A DNA stretch of 64,000 nt. Source: Ichthyocystis sparus (GTDB lineage: Bacteria; Pseudomonadota; Gammaproteobacteria; Burkholderiales; 2013Ark19i). The DNA is taken from assembly GCF_900078755.1 (NCBI RefSeq), contig NZ_FKIH01000006.1; one strand, given 5' to 3'. Shown in pieces: positions 36,132 to 45,515 of this stretch. A model generated the notes under the pieces. It saw only the letters and a program-made list of their open reading frames with translations. It did no database searches and was not told the DNA's origin. Both the position numbers and the translations under genes were made by a program. Each line of letters begins with the position of its first letter. Position 1 is the first letter of the stretch.

Positions 36132-37919
36132 TTACTTACTACTACTAAGTGATTTTAATAGACTGCTGCTATTGTGTAGGCCGATGAGTTTTTCGTAAGA
36201 ATCACCGTATTTTTTGTTATATATAATCATTGCTGGTGGTCCGAAGACTCCGTATTCTTTCATCATGGCTCTATCTTCTGCATTGTTGTCAGAAACATCG
36301 ATAATGAATTTATCAAACTTATCCAGTTTTTTAATAACCTCCGGATTACGGAATGTCGTTCTTTCCATTTCTCTACACAAAGAACACCACTTTGCAGTTA
36401 TTTTGATAAAAGTTGGAGATTTGCGGTGGTGCTTTATCACTTGATGTAGCTGCTCCACTGATTTGATAGGGGTAAAGTAAGGTGCGATAGAAGTTTCTGA
36501 TTTAGTTGCAGCAAAGTCGCTCGTTAATAACTGAGAACCCGTGCCGATACCAAACAGCAAACATAGAAGACCCACAAAGCGTAAAGGAGCAGGAGTGCCA
36601 GCATCAAAGAACCCTATCCATACACTACATGCGAGAACAACAAGTGTGTACCCTATGGTTGCCCAGACGGGAGGGATCACGGGAGATACTATGTATACTG
36701 CTAATCCTAATAAAGAAAAACCACAAATTTGCTTTATTTTATCCATCCACACACCTGCTTTGGGAAGTATCTTATCTGCAGATATGCCAATTATTATTAA
36801 AGGTACTCCCATGCCTAATGCAAGCATAAACAAGGCAGTACCCCCAATCCACATATTTCCTGTCTTAGCTATGTACAGCAATGTTCCAGCTAGGGGCGGA
36901 GCTATACACGGCCCTATCACTAGACCCGATAGAGCTCCTATACCAAAAGCTCCGCTATACGTACTACCTTCAAGACGGTTACTGATGGAGGAAATTTTAG
37001 TAGACAGTTTGGAGTGTATTCCTATTTCAAATACTCCAAATAGAGACAATGATAACGCCACCATAATGAGAGCGAAAATTGATAGGACAACTGGACTTTG
37101 TAGCCATGCGGCTAATAGTGTTCCGCTGAGTGCAGATACTATTCCAGCTACTGTGTAGGTGGTACACATGCCCAAGGTATAGGCTAGTGATAAGAAGAAA
37201 CTACGGGACCTAGACAGTTTAGTTTGACCCACAAGAATTGATGAAATTATAGGTAGCATGGGAAAAACACAGGGCGTGAACGTTAGCATTATGCCCAAAC
37301 CAAACATTAGCAGCAGAGTATATAGCCAGTTGTTTGCTTCCAATCCATGAAAAAACTTTCCAGAGTCCCCGTCTTTGTCTGAGGGGCTATCTGATTCACA
37401 AAACTTTGTAGCATTGTTAGCTAATAAGGATTTATTGTTTACATGCATGTCAGTTTTACTGTTTACATGCATGGTATAAGTTTGAGGGGGGTAGCAGATA
37501 CCAGCTGATGAGCACCCCTTTAAATTAACAAAAATAGTGAATGCTTGCTTACTAGATTTTAGTAATTTTGCAGTTATTACTACGGGCTCTTCATATACCT
37601 CTTCAGAGCCATTAGAGCTGGTTTTGATATGAGAGTAAGTGGCAGGCAAGTAAAGAGAGCCTATAGTTGCGGCTCTAGATGGTCTTACAGATATGCTTAT
37701 ACTATTCTTGTATACATACACTCCGCTCCCAGGCTCAATATGCACTCTTATGGTGTCACCACTTTTATAAATTTGGACTTTGAAGGCTTTTCCCGGAGAC
37801 AAAATCTTAGAGGAGTTATCGCCAAAAGTAAGATTTTCCAGACCTTCGGCTGAAACGGTGCTACATTCCAAAGTGAGAAATGCGAAGGAAATGAGTAGTA
37901 TTAGCCAGATTTTTCTCAT
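36132..37919 (-). CDS. dsbD: Protein-disulfide reductase DsbD
   Basis: DsbD carries electrons from cytoplasmic thioredoxin to periplasmic disulfide isomerases. Start: ATG at 37919 with GGAGG seven bases upstream, giving 595 residues. Seen: signal peptide MRKIWLILLISFAFLTLECS, an N-terminal DsbD-alpha domain with CSSAGIC, a CcdA-like membrane core with FTPCVFPMLP and GPCIAPPLAG, and a C-terminal thioredoxin-like domain with CSLC. All three redox cysteine pairs are therefore present. The start codon overlaps the stop of the FolB-CutA gene by one base (TGATG), so the two are translationally coupled; cutA-dsbD adjacency is known from other proteobacteria. Confidence 0.96.
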   Translation of the reverse strand: MRKIWLILLISFAFLTLECSTVSAEGLENLTFGDNSSKILSPGKAFKVQIYKSGDTIRVHIEPGSGVYVYKNSISISVRPSRAATIGSLYLPATYSHIKTSSNGSEEVYEEPVVITAKLLKSSKQAFTIFVNLKGCSSAGICYPPQTYTMHVNSKTDMHVNNKSLLANNATKFCESDSPSDKDGDSGKFFHGLEANNWLYTLLLMFGLGIMLTFTPCVFPMLPIISSILVGQTKLSRSRSFFLSLAYTLGMCTTYTVAGIVSALSGTLLAAWLQSPVVLSIFALIMVALSLSLFGVFEIGIHSKLSTKISSISNRLEGSTYSGAFGIGALSGLVIGPCIAPPLAGTLLYIAKTGNMWIGGTALFMLALGMGVPLIIIGISADKILPKAGVWMDKIKQICGFSLLGLAVYIVSPVIPPVWATIGYTLVVLACSVWIGFFDAGTPAPLRFVGLLCLLFGIGTGSQLLTSDFAATKSETSIAPYFTPIKSVEQLHQVIKHHRKSPTFIKITAKWCSLCREMERTTFRNPEVIKKLDKFDKFIIDVSDNNAEDRAMMKEYGVFGPPAMIIYNKKYGDSYEKLIGLHNSSSLLKSLSSSK

Positions 37920-38614
37920 CAAAATGCCTCCACAGATTTTTGTACCCACTCCAGATACGACTCCAGGCCATTAGAAACGGGGAGCACTATTATTTCTGGC
38001 ACTATATCCGGGTGCTTTTGCTTTATCACAAGGCTAACCGATTGTAGAGCACTTGCGACGGTTTTAAGCTCAAAAGGGAAAACCCTCTGGGTATGAGTCT
38101 GATTTTCCCAACAATAGGTGGTGAGAGATTCGTGGAGAAGTGTACCACACGCTATCAGTTTTTTCTCTATGAGGATTTGTATAATATCCGTTGCTATGCT
38201 AGGATCCGGAGCGTGTGACTTTACTACAACGACCCTATTTTGATCACATTTTTTGGACATAAATTCTTGTCTTGTCCTAAACAGTTCTATTCCTACGCTG
38301 TCTATGTTTTCTATTGGACGATCCTTAAATACTTGCAGGTGCACGGCATCTATGGGACTATACTCAAATAAGTAGCCCAATATGCGGTGTGATAGCCCCT
38401 CTACTAATAAGAACCGTTCTTCGTCTAATATTTTGTTAATTCCAAATACAACATCAGAGTAATCAAGCTCAGGCTTTGATGAAAACTTGGTATGCTCCGC
38501 TATTTGTAAGTGAAGCGTTGCATGTATGCAGATCGTTTGTTTTTGGTATCGTTCATAGTCGTACAATCCTACAAAAGCCTTCTTAACTAGATTGCGTAGG
38601 ACAATCTTATCCAT
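37919..38614 (-). CDS. Fusion of dihydroneopterin aldolase (FolB) and CutA
   Basis: One 231-residue reading frame joins two families. Residues 1-118 look like FolB, which cleaves dihydroneopterin in folate synthesis: MDKIVLRNLV, the catalytic Glu in GLYDYERY, LLVEGLSHRI, and the catalytic Lys in FKDRP. Residues 125-231 look like the divalent-cation tolerance protein CutA: SHAPDPSIATDIIQILIEKKL, ACGTLLHESLTTYCWEN, LKTVAS, HPDIVPEIIVLPV and LEWVQ. The junction is short (FMSKKCDQNR) and has no stop. An internal ATG at 38260 could start a separate CutA, but its ribosome site is weak. The downstream dsbD is coupled by a one-base overlap. Confidence 0.85.
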   Translation of the reverse strand: MDKIVLRNLVKKAFVGLYDYERYQKQTICIHATLHLQIAEHTKFSSKPELDYSDVVFGINKILDEERFLLVEGLSHRILGYLFEYSPIDAVHLQVFKDRPIENIDSVGIELFRTRQEFMSKKCDQNRVVVVKSHAPDPSIATDIIQILIEKKLIACGTLLHESLTTYCWENQTHTQRVFPFELKTVASALQSVSLVIKQKHPDIVPEIIVLPVSNGLESYLEWVQKSVEAF

Positions 38615-38646
38615 TTTCTATCCTAAGATATTGGAGACTTATACCC

Positions 38647-39564
38647 TTGAGTAATCAATATACTCATAATTCAGTTTTGTGTCATTCTGTATTAGAGAAC
38701 TTATCTACCTGCCATCCTCCTGTGGTTGTAGATGCCACTTTCGGTAGGGGCGGCCATAGTAAGGCAATTTTGTCAATACTACCTGAAGAGGGAAGACTAT
38801 TTGCATTCGATATGGATCCTGATGCAGCTAAATTAGCAGATCAAGTTGATGATACTAGGTTCACTTTTATAAATTCCCGTTTTAGCGAAATGAGCAATCG
38901 CCTACTGGAGTTGGGGATCGAAAAAGTGTCAGATATAGTTGCCGACCTTGGTGTTAGTAGTCCACAAATCGACGACCCCAGCAGAGGATTTAGCTTTGCT
39001 AAAGATGGTCCTCTAGATATGAGAATGACTTCTACCGGGGAGTCTGCATCTGACTGGATTGCAGCTGCTACAATTCCTGAAATGGAATCAGTTTTTCGTA
39101 AATACGGTGAGGAAAGATTTGCTAAAAGAATTGCGAATGCTATCGACGTAGAAAGGGGAAAGTCTGCCATATTAACTACCAAGCAACTTGCAGATATAAT
39201 TTCCAATGCTATACCTTATGTAGATAGGGGGCAGCATCCAGCGACTCGTGTCTTTCAGGCTATTAGAATTCATATTAATAAGGAACTGGAAGAACTGAGT
39301 TCTGTTCTTGCGCAGTCAAGTGGTATTTTGATGAGTGGTGGAAGGTTGATTGTGATAAGTTTTCACTCCTTGGAGGATAGGATTGTTAAGCGGTTCATTT
39401 CGTCCTTAGCTAATCCAGTTGTTCCGAGGTTCCTTCCTCTGAAAGAATGTGAGTTACCTGTGCCATCTATGAAATTTATAGGGCGGTTTCGTCCTAGTGC
39501 TGCAGAGGTTAGAGACAATAGACGATCTCGTAGTGCTATTTTGCGAGTGGCAGAGAAAATATAG
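38647..39564 (+). CDS. rsmH: 16S rRNA (cytosine-N4)-methyltransferase RsmH
   Basis: RsmH methylates C1402 of 16S rRNA and is usually first or second in the dcw cluster. The 305 residues start from a TTG (38647, GGAG ten bases upstream) and show HSVLCHSVLENL, DATFGRGGHSKAIL, FDMDPDA, DLGVSSPQIDDPSRGFSF, GPLDMRM and the C-terminal RSRSAILRVAEK. Only 32 bases separate it from the divergent FolB-CutA gene, so its promoter must lie within that gene or in those bases. mraZ is missing at this place. Confidence 0.95.
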   Translation: MSNQYTHNSVLCHSVLENLSTCHPPVVVDATFGRGGHSKAILSILPEEGRLFAFDMDPDAAKLADQVDDTRFTFINSRFSEMSNRLLELGIEKVSDIVADLGVSSPQIDDPSRGFSFAKDGPLDMRMTSTGESASDWIAAATIPEMESVFRKYGEERFAKRIANAIDVERGKSAILTTKQLADIISNAIPYVDRGQHPATRVFQAIRIHINKELEELSSVLAQSSGILMSGGRLIVISFHSLEDRIVKRFISSLANPVVPRFLPLKECELPVPSMKFIGRFRPSAAEVRDNRRSRSAILRVAEKI

Positions 39565-39575
39565 GGGCGTGATGC

Positions 39576-39860
39576 GTGCGGTTTGGTCCTTTAGATATAG
39601 TGTTAGTAGTTGTATTACTATTAAGTTCTGTGGGACTTGTTATGTCTCGTTATCAGGCACGCAAGTTGTATTTTGCAATTACCCAGCAACAATCAATAGC
39701 TAGAGATTTAGATGTTCGTTTTGCACAATTGCAGTTAGAAGAGACAAATTACAGCATGCGTTTTAATCTTAAAAAGATTGCTAACAGAAAATTAGGGTTG
39801 GTTACTCCGCAAAATACCAGAACAGTAAGACTTTTTCCTAAAGTGGTAGACAAAGCGTGA
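39576..39860 (+). CDS. ftsL: Cell division protein FtsL
   Basis: FtsL is a small bitopic protein that, with FtsB and FtsQ, activates septal wall synthesis. The 94 residues have a short N-terminal cytoplasmic end, a membrane helix (LDIVLVVVLLLSSVGLVMSR) and a coiled-coil-like periplasmic part (LYFAITQQQSIARDLDVRFAQ). It starts at GTG 39576, eight bases after AGGGG. It overlaps ftsI by four bases. Sequence alone is weak, but position between rsmH and ftsI is decisive. Confidence 0.92.
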   Translation: MRFGPLDIVLVVVLLLSSVGLVMSRYQARKLYFAITQQQSIARDLDVRFAQLQLEETNYSMRFNLKKIANRKLGLVTPQNTRTVRLFPKVVDKA

Positions 39861-41581
39861 AGTTAAATTTTGAGAAGTGTAGGAAAGGTTCTGGAGAATT
39901 GTCGCGGTGGCGCACTAACTTTATTAAGGGTTGTTTTTTTTTAGGTTTTGTTATTTTGCTAGTGCGTGCTATCTACTTGCAAGCAGTACTTGATCATTAT
40001 TTACTAAAAAAGGGACAAGAGATAAGTAGTCACGTTGTTGACATACCAGCCATCCGGGGACGAATCTTGGATAGATCTGGTGTTGTTCTAGCTATGAGTG
40101 TTCCTGTGAGGTCTGTGTGGCTATCGCCCACTGAGTTTTTAATGGCTCACTTCAAGGATGATCTTAGTAGGCAGCAGAGAATTAGTACTTTATGGGATTT
40201 ATTGGAGATAACGGGTTCATTTTGGAAGGAAAAGCTTCATTCTCACTCCGACTGGGTATGTATAAAGAAAGGTCTGCTCCCCGATATCGCACGTCAGGTT
40301 GCAGATCTTGATATTCCGGGTATCTATTTACAACGAGACTACAAACGATACTACCCAGCACGGGAGAGTTCAGCCCAACTTATTGGGATAAATAATGTAC
40401 ACGATAGTGGTCAAGAGGGTGTAGAGAGGCTATTTGAGCAGACACTTCGTGGTACCTCAGGTTCTAGGAGAGTCCTGAGGGATAGGAAGGGACGTGCTGT
40501 CGATGATGTTGAAGCAATACGTGTACCAGTACAGGGTAAGGATGTAGTACTTTCTATCGACCATAATCTCCAAGAAGAAACATACAATGTTCTCCTGGAA
40601 AAAGTGAGAGAAACTAATGCCATTGCTGGATCAGCAATGGTTGTTGATACGTTGAATGGAGAAATATTAGCTTTGGTAAATGTGCCGTCACTAAACCCCA
40701 ATAATCGCCGTCACTTCAAATGGTCTAGCTTTAGAAACCGTGCCTTCACAGATATGTTCGAGCCAGGATCTACGATGAAACCTTTTACCGTATCATTAGC
40801 AATAGAACAGCACAAGGTTGTTCCAGACACTGTTATTAGTACCAATGGAGGTTACTTTAGATTGGGATTAGTACGAATTTCAGATATGCATTCCTCAGAT
40901 CATTTGACTGTAACGCAAGTTGTTCAAAAATCTAGCAATGTTGGTATGGCTAAGATAGCGCTTATGTTGGATCACTCTTCTATGGGTAAAATGTTACAGA
41001 ATTTGGGTTTTGGTAGAGCTACTGGAGTAGGCTTTGGCGGTGAGGCAATTGGCATGTTGAAAGATGATAGTAAGTGGAGACCGATTGAGCAGGTGACTAT
41101 TTCTTACGGCCAAGGAATCTCTGTAACCCTTGCACAATTAGTGCGGGCATACACTGTTTTTGCACGTCATGGTCAGATTATCCCGTTAACTATTCTTAAA
41201 ACTGATAAAGCTGCCATTGGTCGTTTCGTGTTTTCTGCTGAAACAATTAACAAGATGCTAAAAATTTTGGCTACTGTTGTTGAAAGTGGTGGAACCGCAT
41301 TGCAGGCAAGAATTGATGGCTATAGTGTTGGAGGCAAGACTGGCACAGCCTATAAAGTACGCGATGGGCACTATGTGCATCGTTACGTAGCGTCTTTTGT
41401 CGGTCTTGCACCGTTGTCACATCCACGTTTCGTTGTTGGTGTTATGATTGATGACCCAAGGGGGGTTAATCACTATGGTGGTAGTGTTGCGGCTCCCGTT
41501 TTTCACTCCATTATGCTTTCTGCCTTGCGTCGTTTTATTGTTTCTCCTGATAGGGATGATCCATCCGGTATTATCGAGTGA
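39857..41581 (+). CDS. ftsI: Septal peptidoglycan transpeptidase FtsI (PBP3)
   Basis: FtsI crosslinks the septal wall. The 574 residues start at a GTG overlapping the ftsL stop (GTGA). Seen: an N-terminal membrane helix (about 22-42), the dimerisation domain with VVDIPAIRGRILDRSGVVLA, and the penicillin-binding domain with the active-site S305xxK (GSTMKPF), SSN (359-361) and KTG (494-496). All catalytic motifs are intact. Next gene murE begins six bases after the stop. Confidence 0.97.
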   Translation: MKLNFEKCRKGSGELSRWRTNFIKGCFFLGFVILLVRAIYLQAVLDHYLLKKGQEISSHVVDIPAIRGRILDRSGVVLAMSVPVRSVWLSPTEFLMAHFKDDLSRQQRISTLWDLLEITGSFWKEKLHSHSDWVCIKKGLLPDIARQVADLDIPGIYLQRDYKRYYPARESSAQLIGINNVHDSGQEGVERLFEQTLRGTSGSRRVLRDRKGRAVDDVEAIRVPVQGKDVVLSIDHNLQEETYNVLLEKVRETNAIAGSAMVVDTLNGEILALVNVPSLNPNNRRHFKWSSFRNRAFTDMFEPGSTMKPFTVSLAIEQHKVVPDTVISTNGGYFRLGLVRISDMHSSDHLTVTQVVQKSSNVGMAKIALMLDHSSMGKMLQNLGFGRATGVGFGGEAIGMLKDDSKWRPIEQVTISYGQGISVTLAQLVRAYTVFARHGQIIPLTILKTDKAAIGRFVFSAETINKMLKILATVVESGGTALQARIDGYSVGGKTGTAYKVRDGHYVHRYVASFVGLAPLSHPRFVVGVMIDDPRGVNHYGGSVAAPVFHSIMLSALRRFIVSPDRDDPSGIIE

Positions 41582-41587
41582 TTGTTC

Positions 41588-43066
41588 ATGAGTGTTCATA
41601 TAATTTTTGAGCAATTGCTTTTTCAAGGCGTATCTTCTGTTAGAAGATTGGTTACTGATTCACGAGAAGTAAGAGCAGGCGACGTTTTTCTGGCCTATCC
41701 TGGGTTGGTTTTTGATGGCAGGTGCTATCTGCGTGAAGCGATAGGACAAGGGTGTTTTGCAGTTATTTATGAAAATGTGGATGGTTTTGTTTGGCCCAGA
41801 GGGCTGGTATGTCCTAATGTTGGACACCCTAACATTGTGTCATCTTTAGGGGAAATTGCTTGCCATGTGTACAACAACCCCTCATCTAGGATGAATATAA
41901 CTGCTGTAACTGGCACGGATGGTAAAACTACCGTTGTATCATGGCTGGCGTTCTTATATGGCAAGTGTGGCTATCGTGGGGCTTCTATTGGCACTCTTGG
42001 ATGGGGATATCCTGGAAGGTTATTTCCTCACGGCTTAACAACACCAAACGCCGTAACTTTGCACGATTACTTATCTGATTTTGAAAAACAAGGTATTACA
42101 CATGTTGCACTCGAAGCATCTTCTATAGGTTTAGAACAAGATCGATTGCAGTGCATAGATATTGATGTGGCTGTTCTTACAAATTTGCATACTGACCATA
42201 TGGACTATCACAAAAATAGAGATAACTATGCAAGATCTAAGGAGCTATTGTTTAAACGTGATTTTGATTGCGCTGTAATCAATAGTGATGATCCCTTCGG
42301 TCAATACCTACTTTCATCACATCACGTTTGCAATAAGGAAAGAGTGACTTTTGGTCTTGATCCAATGTTTGACCATGACATATCAGCATCTGAAGTGGTA
42401 ATAAATGATGCGGGTATTAGGTGTAAAATATCGATTTTTGGCGAAGCAACGCCCGTTGTACTCCCTATACGTGGTCAGCATAATCTCTACAATTTTTTAG
42501 CTGTCTTGTCAACTATGGTAGCGCATGGATTATCATGGGAAAATATTTTCCCGCATGTTGTTAACTTACCTTCTTTACCCGGACGTTTCGAACCAGTTCA
42601 TCAGGATACGGATGATTGTTTAGTTTGGGTGGATTATGCGCATACTCCTGGTGCTATGTCTGCAGTTTTAAAGATGGTTAGAGGTTGGCTTCGTGATGAT
42701 CAAAGACTAATTTGTATTTTCGGTTGTGGTGGTGAACGTGATCGTTCTAAGCGCTCTCAGATGGGTCTAATTGCTTGTTCGCTTGCTGATAAAGTGGTTA
42801 TCACGGAAGATAATCCCAGGGGAGAAGACTCAGGACAAATTATCTTTGATATTCTATCCGGTTGTAATATAAAAGATTCTTCTGTTTCAGTTATTCCTGA
42901 TCGTCATGATGCAATTGTTAATACTATTTTGTCTGCTGACATTGGTGACGCTGTAATCATAATGGGAAAGGGTCACGAAAATTACCAAGAAATTGCTTCA
43001 GTACGATATCCATTTTCAGATCAGGTTGTGGCTCTTAAAGCGCTTAGAGAAAGGAATAATTTGTGA
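41588..43066 (+). CDS. murE: UDP-MurNAc-tripeptide synthetase MurE (meso-DAP adding)
   Basis: MurE adds meso-diaminopimelate to UDP-MurNAc-L-Ala-D-Glu. The ATG at 41588 gives 492 residues. Seen: DSREVRAGDVF (UDP site), the P-loop TGTDGKTTV, HTDHMDYH, DYAHTPGAM, CGGERDRSKR and TEDNPRGED. The DNPR motif is the family signature for meso-DAP, so this organism has DAP-type peptidoglycan. It overlaps murF by four bases. Confidence 0.96.
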   Translation: MSVHIIFEQLLFQGVSSVRRLVTDSREVRAGDVFLAYPGLVFDGRCYLREAIGQGCFAVIYENVDGFVWPRGLVCPNVGHPNIVSSLGEIACHVYNNPSSRMNITAVTGTDGKTTVVSWLAFLYGKCGYRGASIGTLGWGYPGRLFPHGLTTPNAVTLHDYLSDFEKQGITHVALEASSIGLEQDRLQCIDIDVAVLTNLHTDHMDYHKNRDNYARSKELLFKRDFDCAVINSDDPFGQYLLSSHHVCNKERVTFGLDPMFDHDISASEVVINDAGIRCKISIFGEATPVVLPIRGQHNLYNFLAVLSTMVAHGLSWENIFPHVVNLPSLPGRFEPVHQDTDDCLVWVDYAHTPGAMSAVLKMVRGWLRDDQRLICIFGCGGERDRSKRSQMGLIACSLADKVVITEDNPRGEDSGQIIFDILSGCNIKDSSVSVIPDRHDAIVNTILSADIGDAVIIMGKGHENYQEIASVRYPFSDQVVALKALRERNNL

Positions 43067-44430
43067 TTAAGATGTCTTTGTCTAGATTAGCTTCTGTTCT
43101 ACGAGGGAAGTGCTATGGGGAGGATTTGTTCTTCTGCGGTGTTGAAACTGATACACGTAAATGTGAGTATTTATCTTCAGAGGCCTTGTTTGTTGCACTC
43201 AAGGGTAATAATTTTGATGGCCATGACTTTCTTATTGGTGCTCATAAACAAGGTATACGCTCATTTCTAGTTTCTTCTCTGGATAGCTTACCATCTGGTT
43301 CCTCAGCTGTTGTTGTTCCCGATACCAATCGTGCTTTACTGCACATGGCAGCCTACTGGCGCCAGCATTTTTCTATTCCTTTAGTATGTGTTGCTGGAAG
43401 TAATGGCAAGACAACTGTACGCTCCATGATTTCTGCCATTTTCACGGAATTTTTTGGTGAGGACAACTATTTAGCTACATGTGGAAATTTTAATAATCAT
43501 ATTGGAATACCAAAGACGCTGTTTAATCTCAATCCTAGACACCGTGCTGCTGTTATAGAATTTGGAATGAATCATCCTGGAGAAATGCCTACCCTTTTAC
43601 TAGCCGCCAGCCCAACTGTTTCAGTAGTTACTAATACTTTGCATGAACATATGGAGTTTATGAAGTCCCTGGATTCTATCGCTAGAGAGAATGGTTTGGC
43701 ATATGAGATGCTTCCAGAAAATGGTACGTGCATTATTAATCACGATGATGATTTTTACCCTTTGTATGTAAGACAGGCTGGACCACGCAATCAGGTTTGG
43801 TTTGGGCGCAAACATAACAGTCATGTATCGTCTACCTTAATTTCTCGTAATAGCAGATGCCAGACAGTGGATTTTTTTTACCATAACAGATGCTATAGGG
43901 TTTATCTACACTTAGCAGGAGAGCACAATATTAGCAACGCTATGGCAGCTTTTTCTGTGGGTGTAGCCTTAGGAGTTAGTGGTGAAGTTATAGCCCGAGC
44001 CCTATCTAAGGTATACCCAGTTGCCGGGCGCCTGAACTTCTTTAGCGGTATTTATGGTAGTGAACTGATTGATGATACATATAATTCTAATCCTGATTCC
44101 ACACGCGCTGCTATCGATGTATTAATGTCATCACCCAGAAGAAGAAAGTTGCTTGTTATGGGCGATATGGCTGAAATGGGACCTTTTTTACAAACCTTTT
44201 ATAGAGATATTGCCTGTTATGCTCGTTCTAAAGGTGTTAGTAAATTATTTTTGTTAGGTCGCTCAGTTCATAGTATGTCTGATTATTTTGGTGACGGGGC
44301 TACATGCTGCAATACTGTAGAGGCTTTGGTATCAGTGATAAAAGATTCTATTCTTGACGATGCGGTTATTCTGGTCAAGGGGTCACGTTTTATGGGCATG
44401 GAAAGAGTTATGGCAGAACTAATTTGTTAG
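43063..44430 (+). CDS. murF: UDP-MurNAc-pentapeptide synthetase MurF
   Basis: MurF adds D-Ala-D-Ala to the UDP-MurNAc tripeptide. It starts at GTG 43063, sharing GTGA with the murE stop (an ATG at 43072 is an alternative), and has 455 residues. Seen: ALFVALKGNNFDGHDFL, P-loop VAGSNGKTTV, FGMNHPGEM, LHLAGEHNISNAMAAFSVG, DDTYNSNPDS and GDMAEMG. The substrate D-Ala-D-Ala is made by the ligase at 50919. Confidence 0.96.
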   Translation: MIKMSLSRLASVLRGKCYGEDLFFCGVETDTRKCEYLSSEALFVALKGNNFDGHDFLIGAHKQGIRSFLVSSLDSLPSGSSAVVVPDTNRALLHMAAYWRQHFSIPLVCVAGSNGKTTVRSMISAIFTEFFGEDNYLATCGNFNNHIGIPKTLFNLNPRHRAAVIEFGMNHPGEMPTLLLAASPTVSVVTNTLHEHMEFMKSLDSIARENGLAYEMLPENGTCIINHDDDFYPLYVRQAGPRNQVWFGRKHNSHVSSTLISRNSRCQTVDFFYHNRCYRVYLHLAGEHNISNAMAAFSVGVALGVSGEVIARALSKVYPVAGRLNFFSGIYGSELIDDTYNSNPDSTRAAIDVLMSSPRRRKLLVMGDMAEMGPFLQTFYRDIACYARSKGVSKLFLLGRSVHSMSDYFGDGATCCNTVEALVSVIKDSILDDAVILVKGSRFMGMERVMAELIC

Positions 44431-44440
44431 GGAGAAAAGT

Positions 44441-45502
44441 ATGCTGGTTTTGCCGTCGCCATTTTGGGATAGTACCTTATTTTTTCGCGGGTTTGCCTCT
44501 TTCTTGACTAGTTTTTTGGCGGTTATTATTTGGGGAAAGCCATTTGTGAATTTTCTTAGAAAACATAAAATGACCCAAAGTATTCGTAGATCTGGACCTG
44601 CTTCTCACTATAGTAAGGATGGAACTCCTACCATGGGAGGTGTTCTTATAATTCTTTTTGTAACCTTATCTTGTTTTTTATGGTCTGATCTTAGCAATGT
44701 GTTTGTTCGTCTCTTGCTGTTTGTTTTATGGTCATTTGGACTGATAGGCTTTTGGGATGACTACAAAAAGATGAAGTTCAACCAAGGTATATCTGCTGTG
44801 CAGAAGTACTTAGCACAGTCTTTTTTAGCAGTTGCTGTAATAGGATTGATATTTTTTTTATCTAGAAAATTACCGACTAATATATTTGCTTATTTTTATA
44901 TTCCATATGGCGGTTTTTTTAAATATCCCGGAAACGTTGTGGGATTTTGTGTGCTAAGTTATTTCGTTTTAGTTGGTTCTGCTAATGCTGTTAACCTTGC
45001 CGATGGGTTAGATGGTTTAGCGATTGTTCTTGTAATTTTTGCAACTTTGTTTTTTGCTATTTTGTCAGGAACAGTTAATTATTTCCACACAGTTCAGTTA
45101 GATTTTTTGTCCTTTGTTGGAGGGCTGAACGAGTTGTTGGTATTTTGTACTGCCTTGATGGGAGCAAGTTTAGGTTTTTTGTGGTTCAATGCTTATCCAG
45201 CCCGTATTTTCATGGGCGATATTGGTTCTCTATCTGTGGGAGCTACCATAGGTACCATGGCTATAATTTTTCGCCAAGAGGTTATATTTTTTATTCTTTC
45301 TATGGTTTTTGTTTGTGAGACTTTGTCTGTAATTATTCAGTTTATTTCTAGGCGATTGTTTAATAGAAAAGTATTTCTTATGGCACCATTTCACCACCAC
45401 TTTGAATTAAGTGGCTTGCATGAATCTACCGTGGTAGTAAGATTTTGGATTATTGCCTCAATTTTTCTTGTTCTATCGTTATTCTTGTTTTTTAACTCTT
45501 GA
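44441..45502 (+). CDS. mraY: Phospho-MurNAc-pentapeptide transferase MraY
   Basis: MraY moves phospho-MurNAc-pentapeptide to undecaprenyl phosphate, making lipid I. The 353-residue membrane protein has about ten hydrophobic segments and the polar motifs SKDGTPTMGG, WDDYKKM, NLADGLDGLAI, GASLGFLWFNAYPARIFMGD and APFHHHFE, which hold the catalytic Asp residues and the Mg site. It starts ten bases after murF. Confidence 0.97.
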   Translation: MLVLPSPFWDSTLFFRGFASFLTSFLAVIIWGKPFVNFLRKHKMTQSIRRSGPASHYSKDGTPTMGGVLIILFVTLSCFLWSDLSNVFVRLLLFVLWSFGLIGFWDDYKKMKFNQGISAVQKYLAQSFLAVAVIGLIFFLSRKLPTNIFAYFYIPYGGFFKYPGNVVGFCVLSYFVLVGSANAVNLADGLDGLAIVLVIFATLFFAILSGTVNYFHTVQLDFLSFVGGLNELLVFCTALMGASLGFLWFNAYPARIFMGDIGSLSVGATIGTMAIIFRQEVIFFILSMVFVCETLSVIIQFISRRLFNRKVFLMAPFHHHFELSGLHESTVVVRFWIIASIFLVLSLFLFFNS

Positions 45503-45515
45503 CGGTAGATAGTGT

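Noticed and set aside
36541..37158. Plus-strand frame of 205 codons opposite dsbD
   Set aside because: dsbD is certain on the minus strand, and this frame is Pro/Ile/Asn-rich with no recognisable family.
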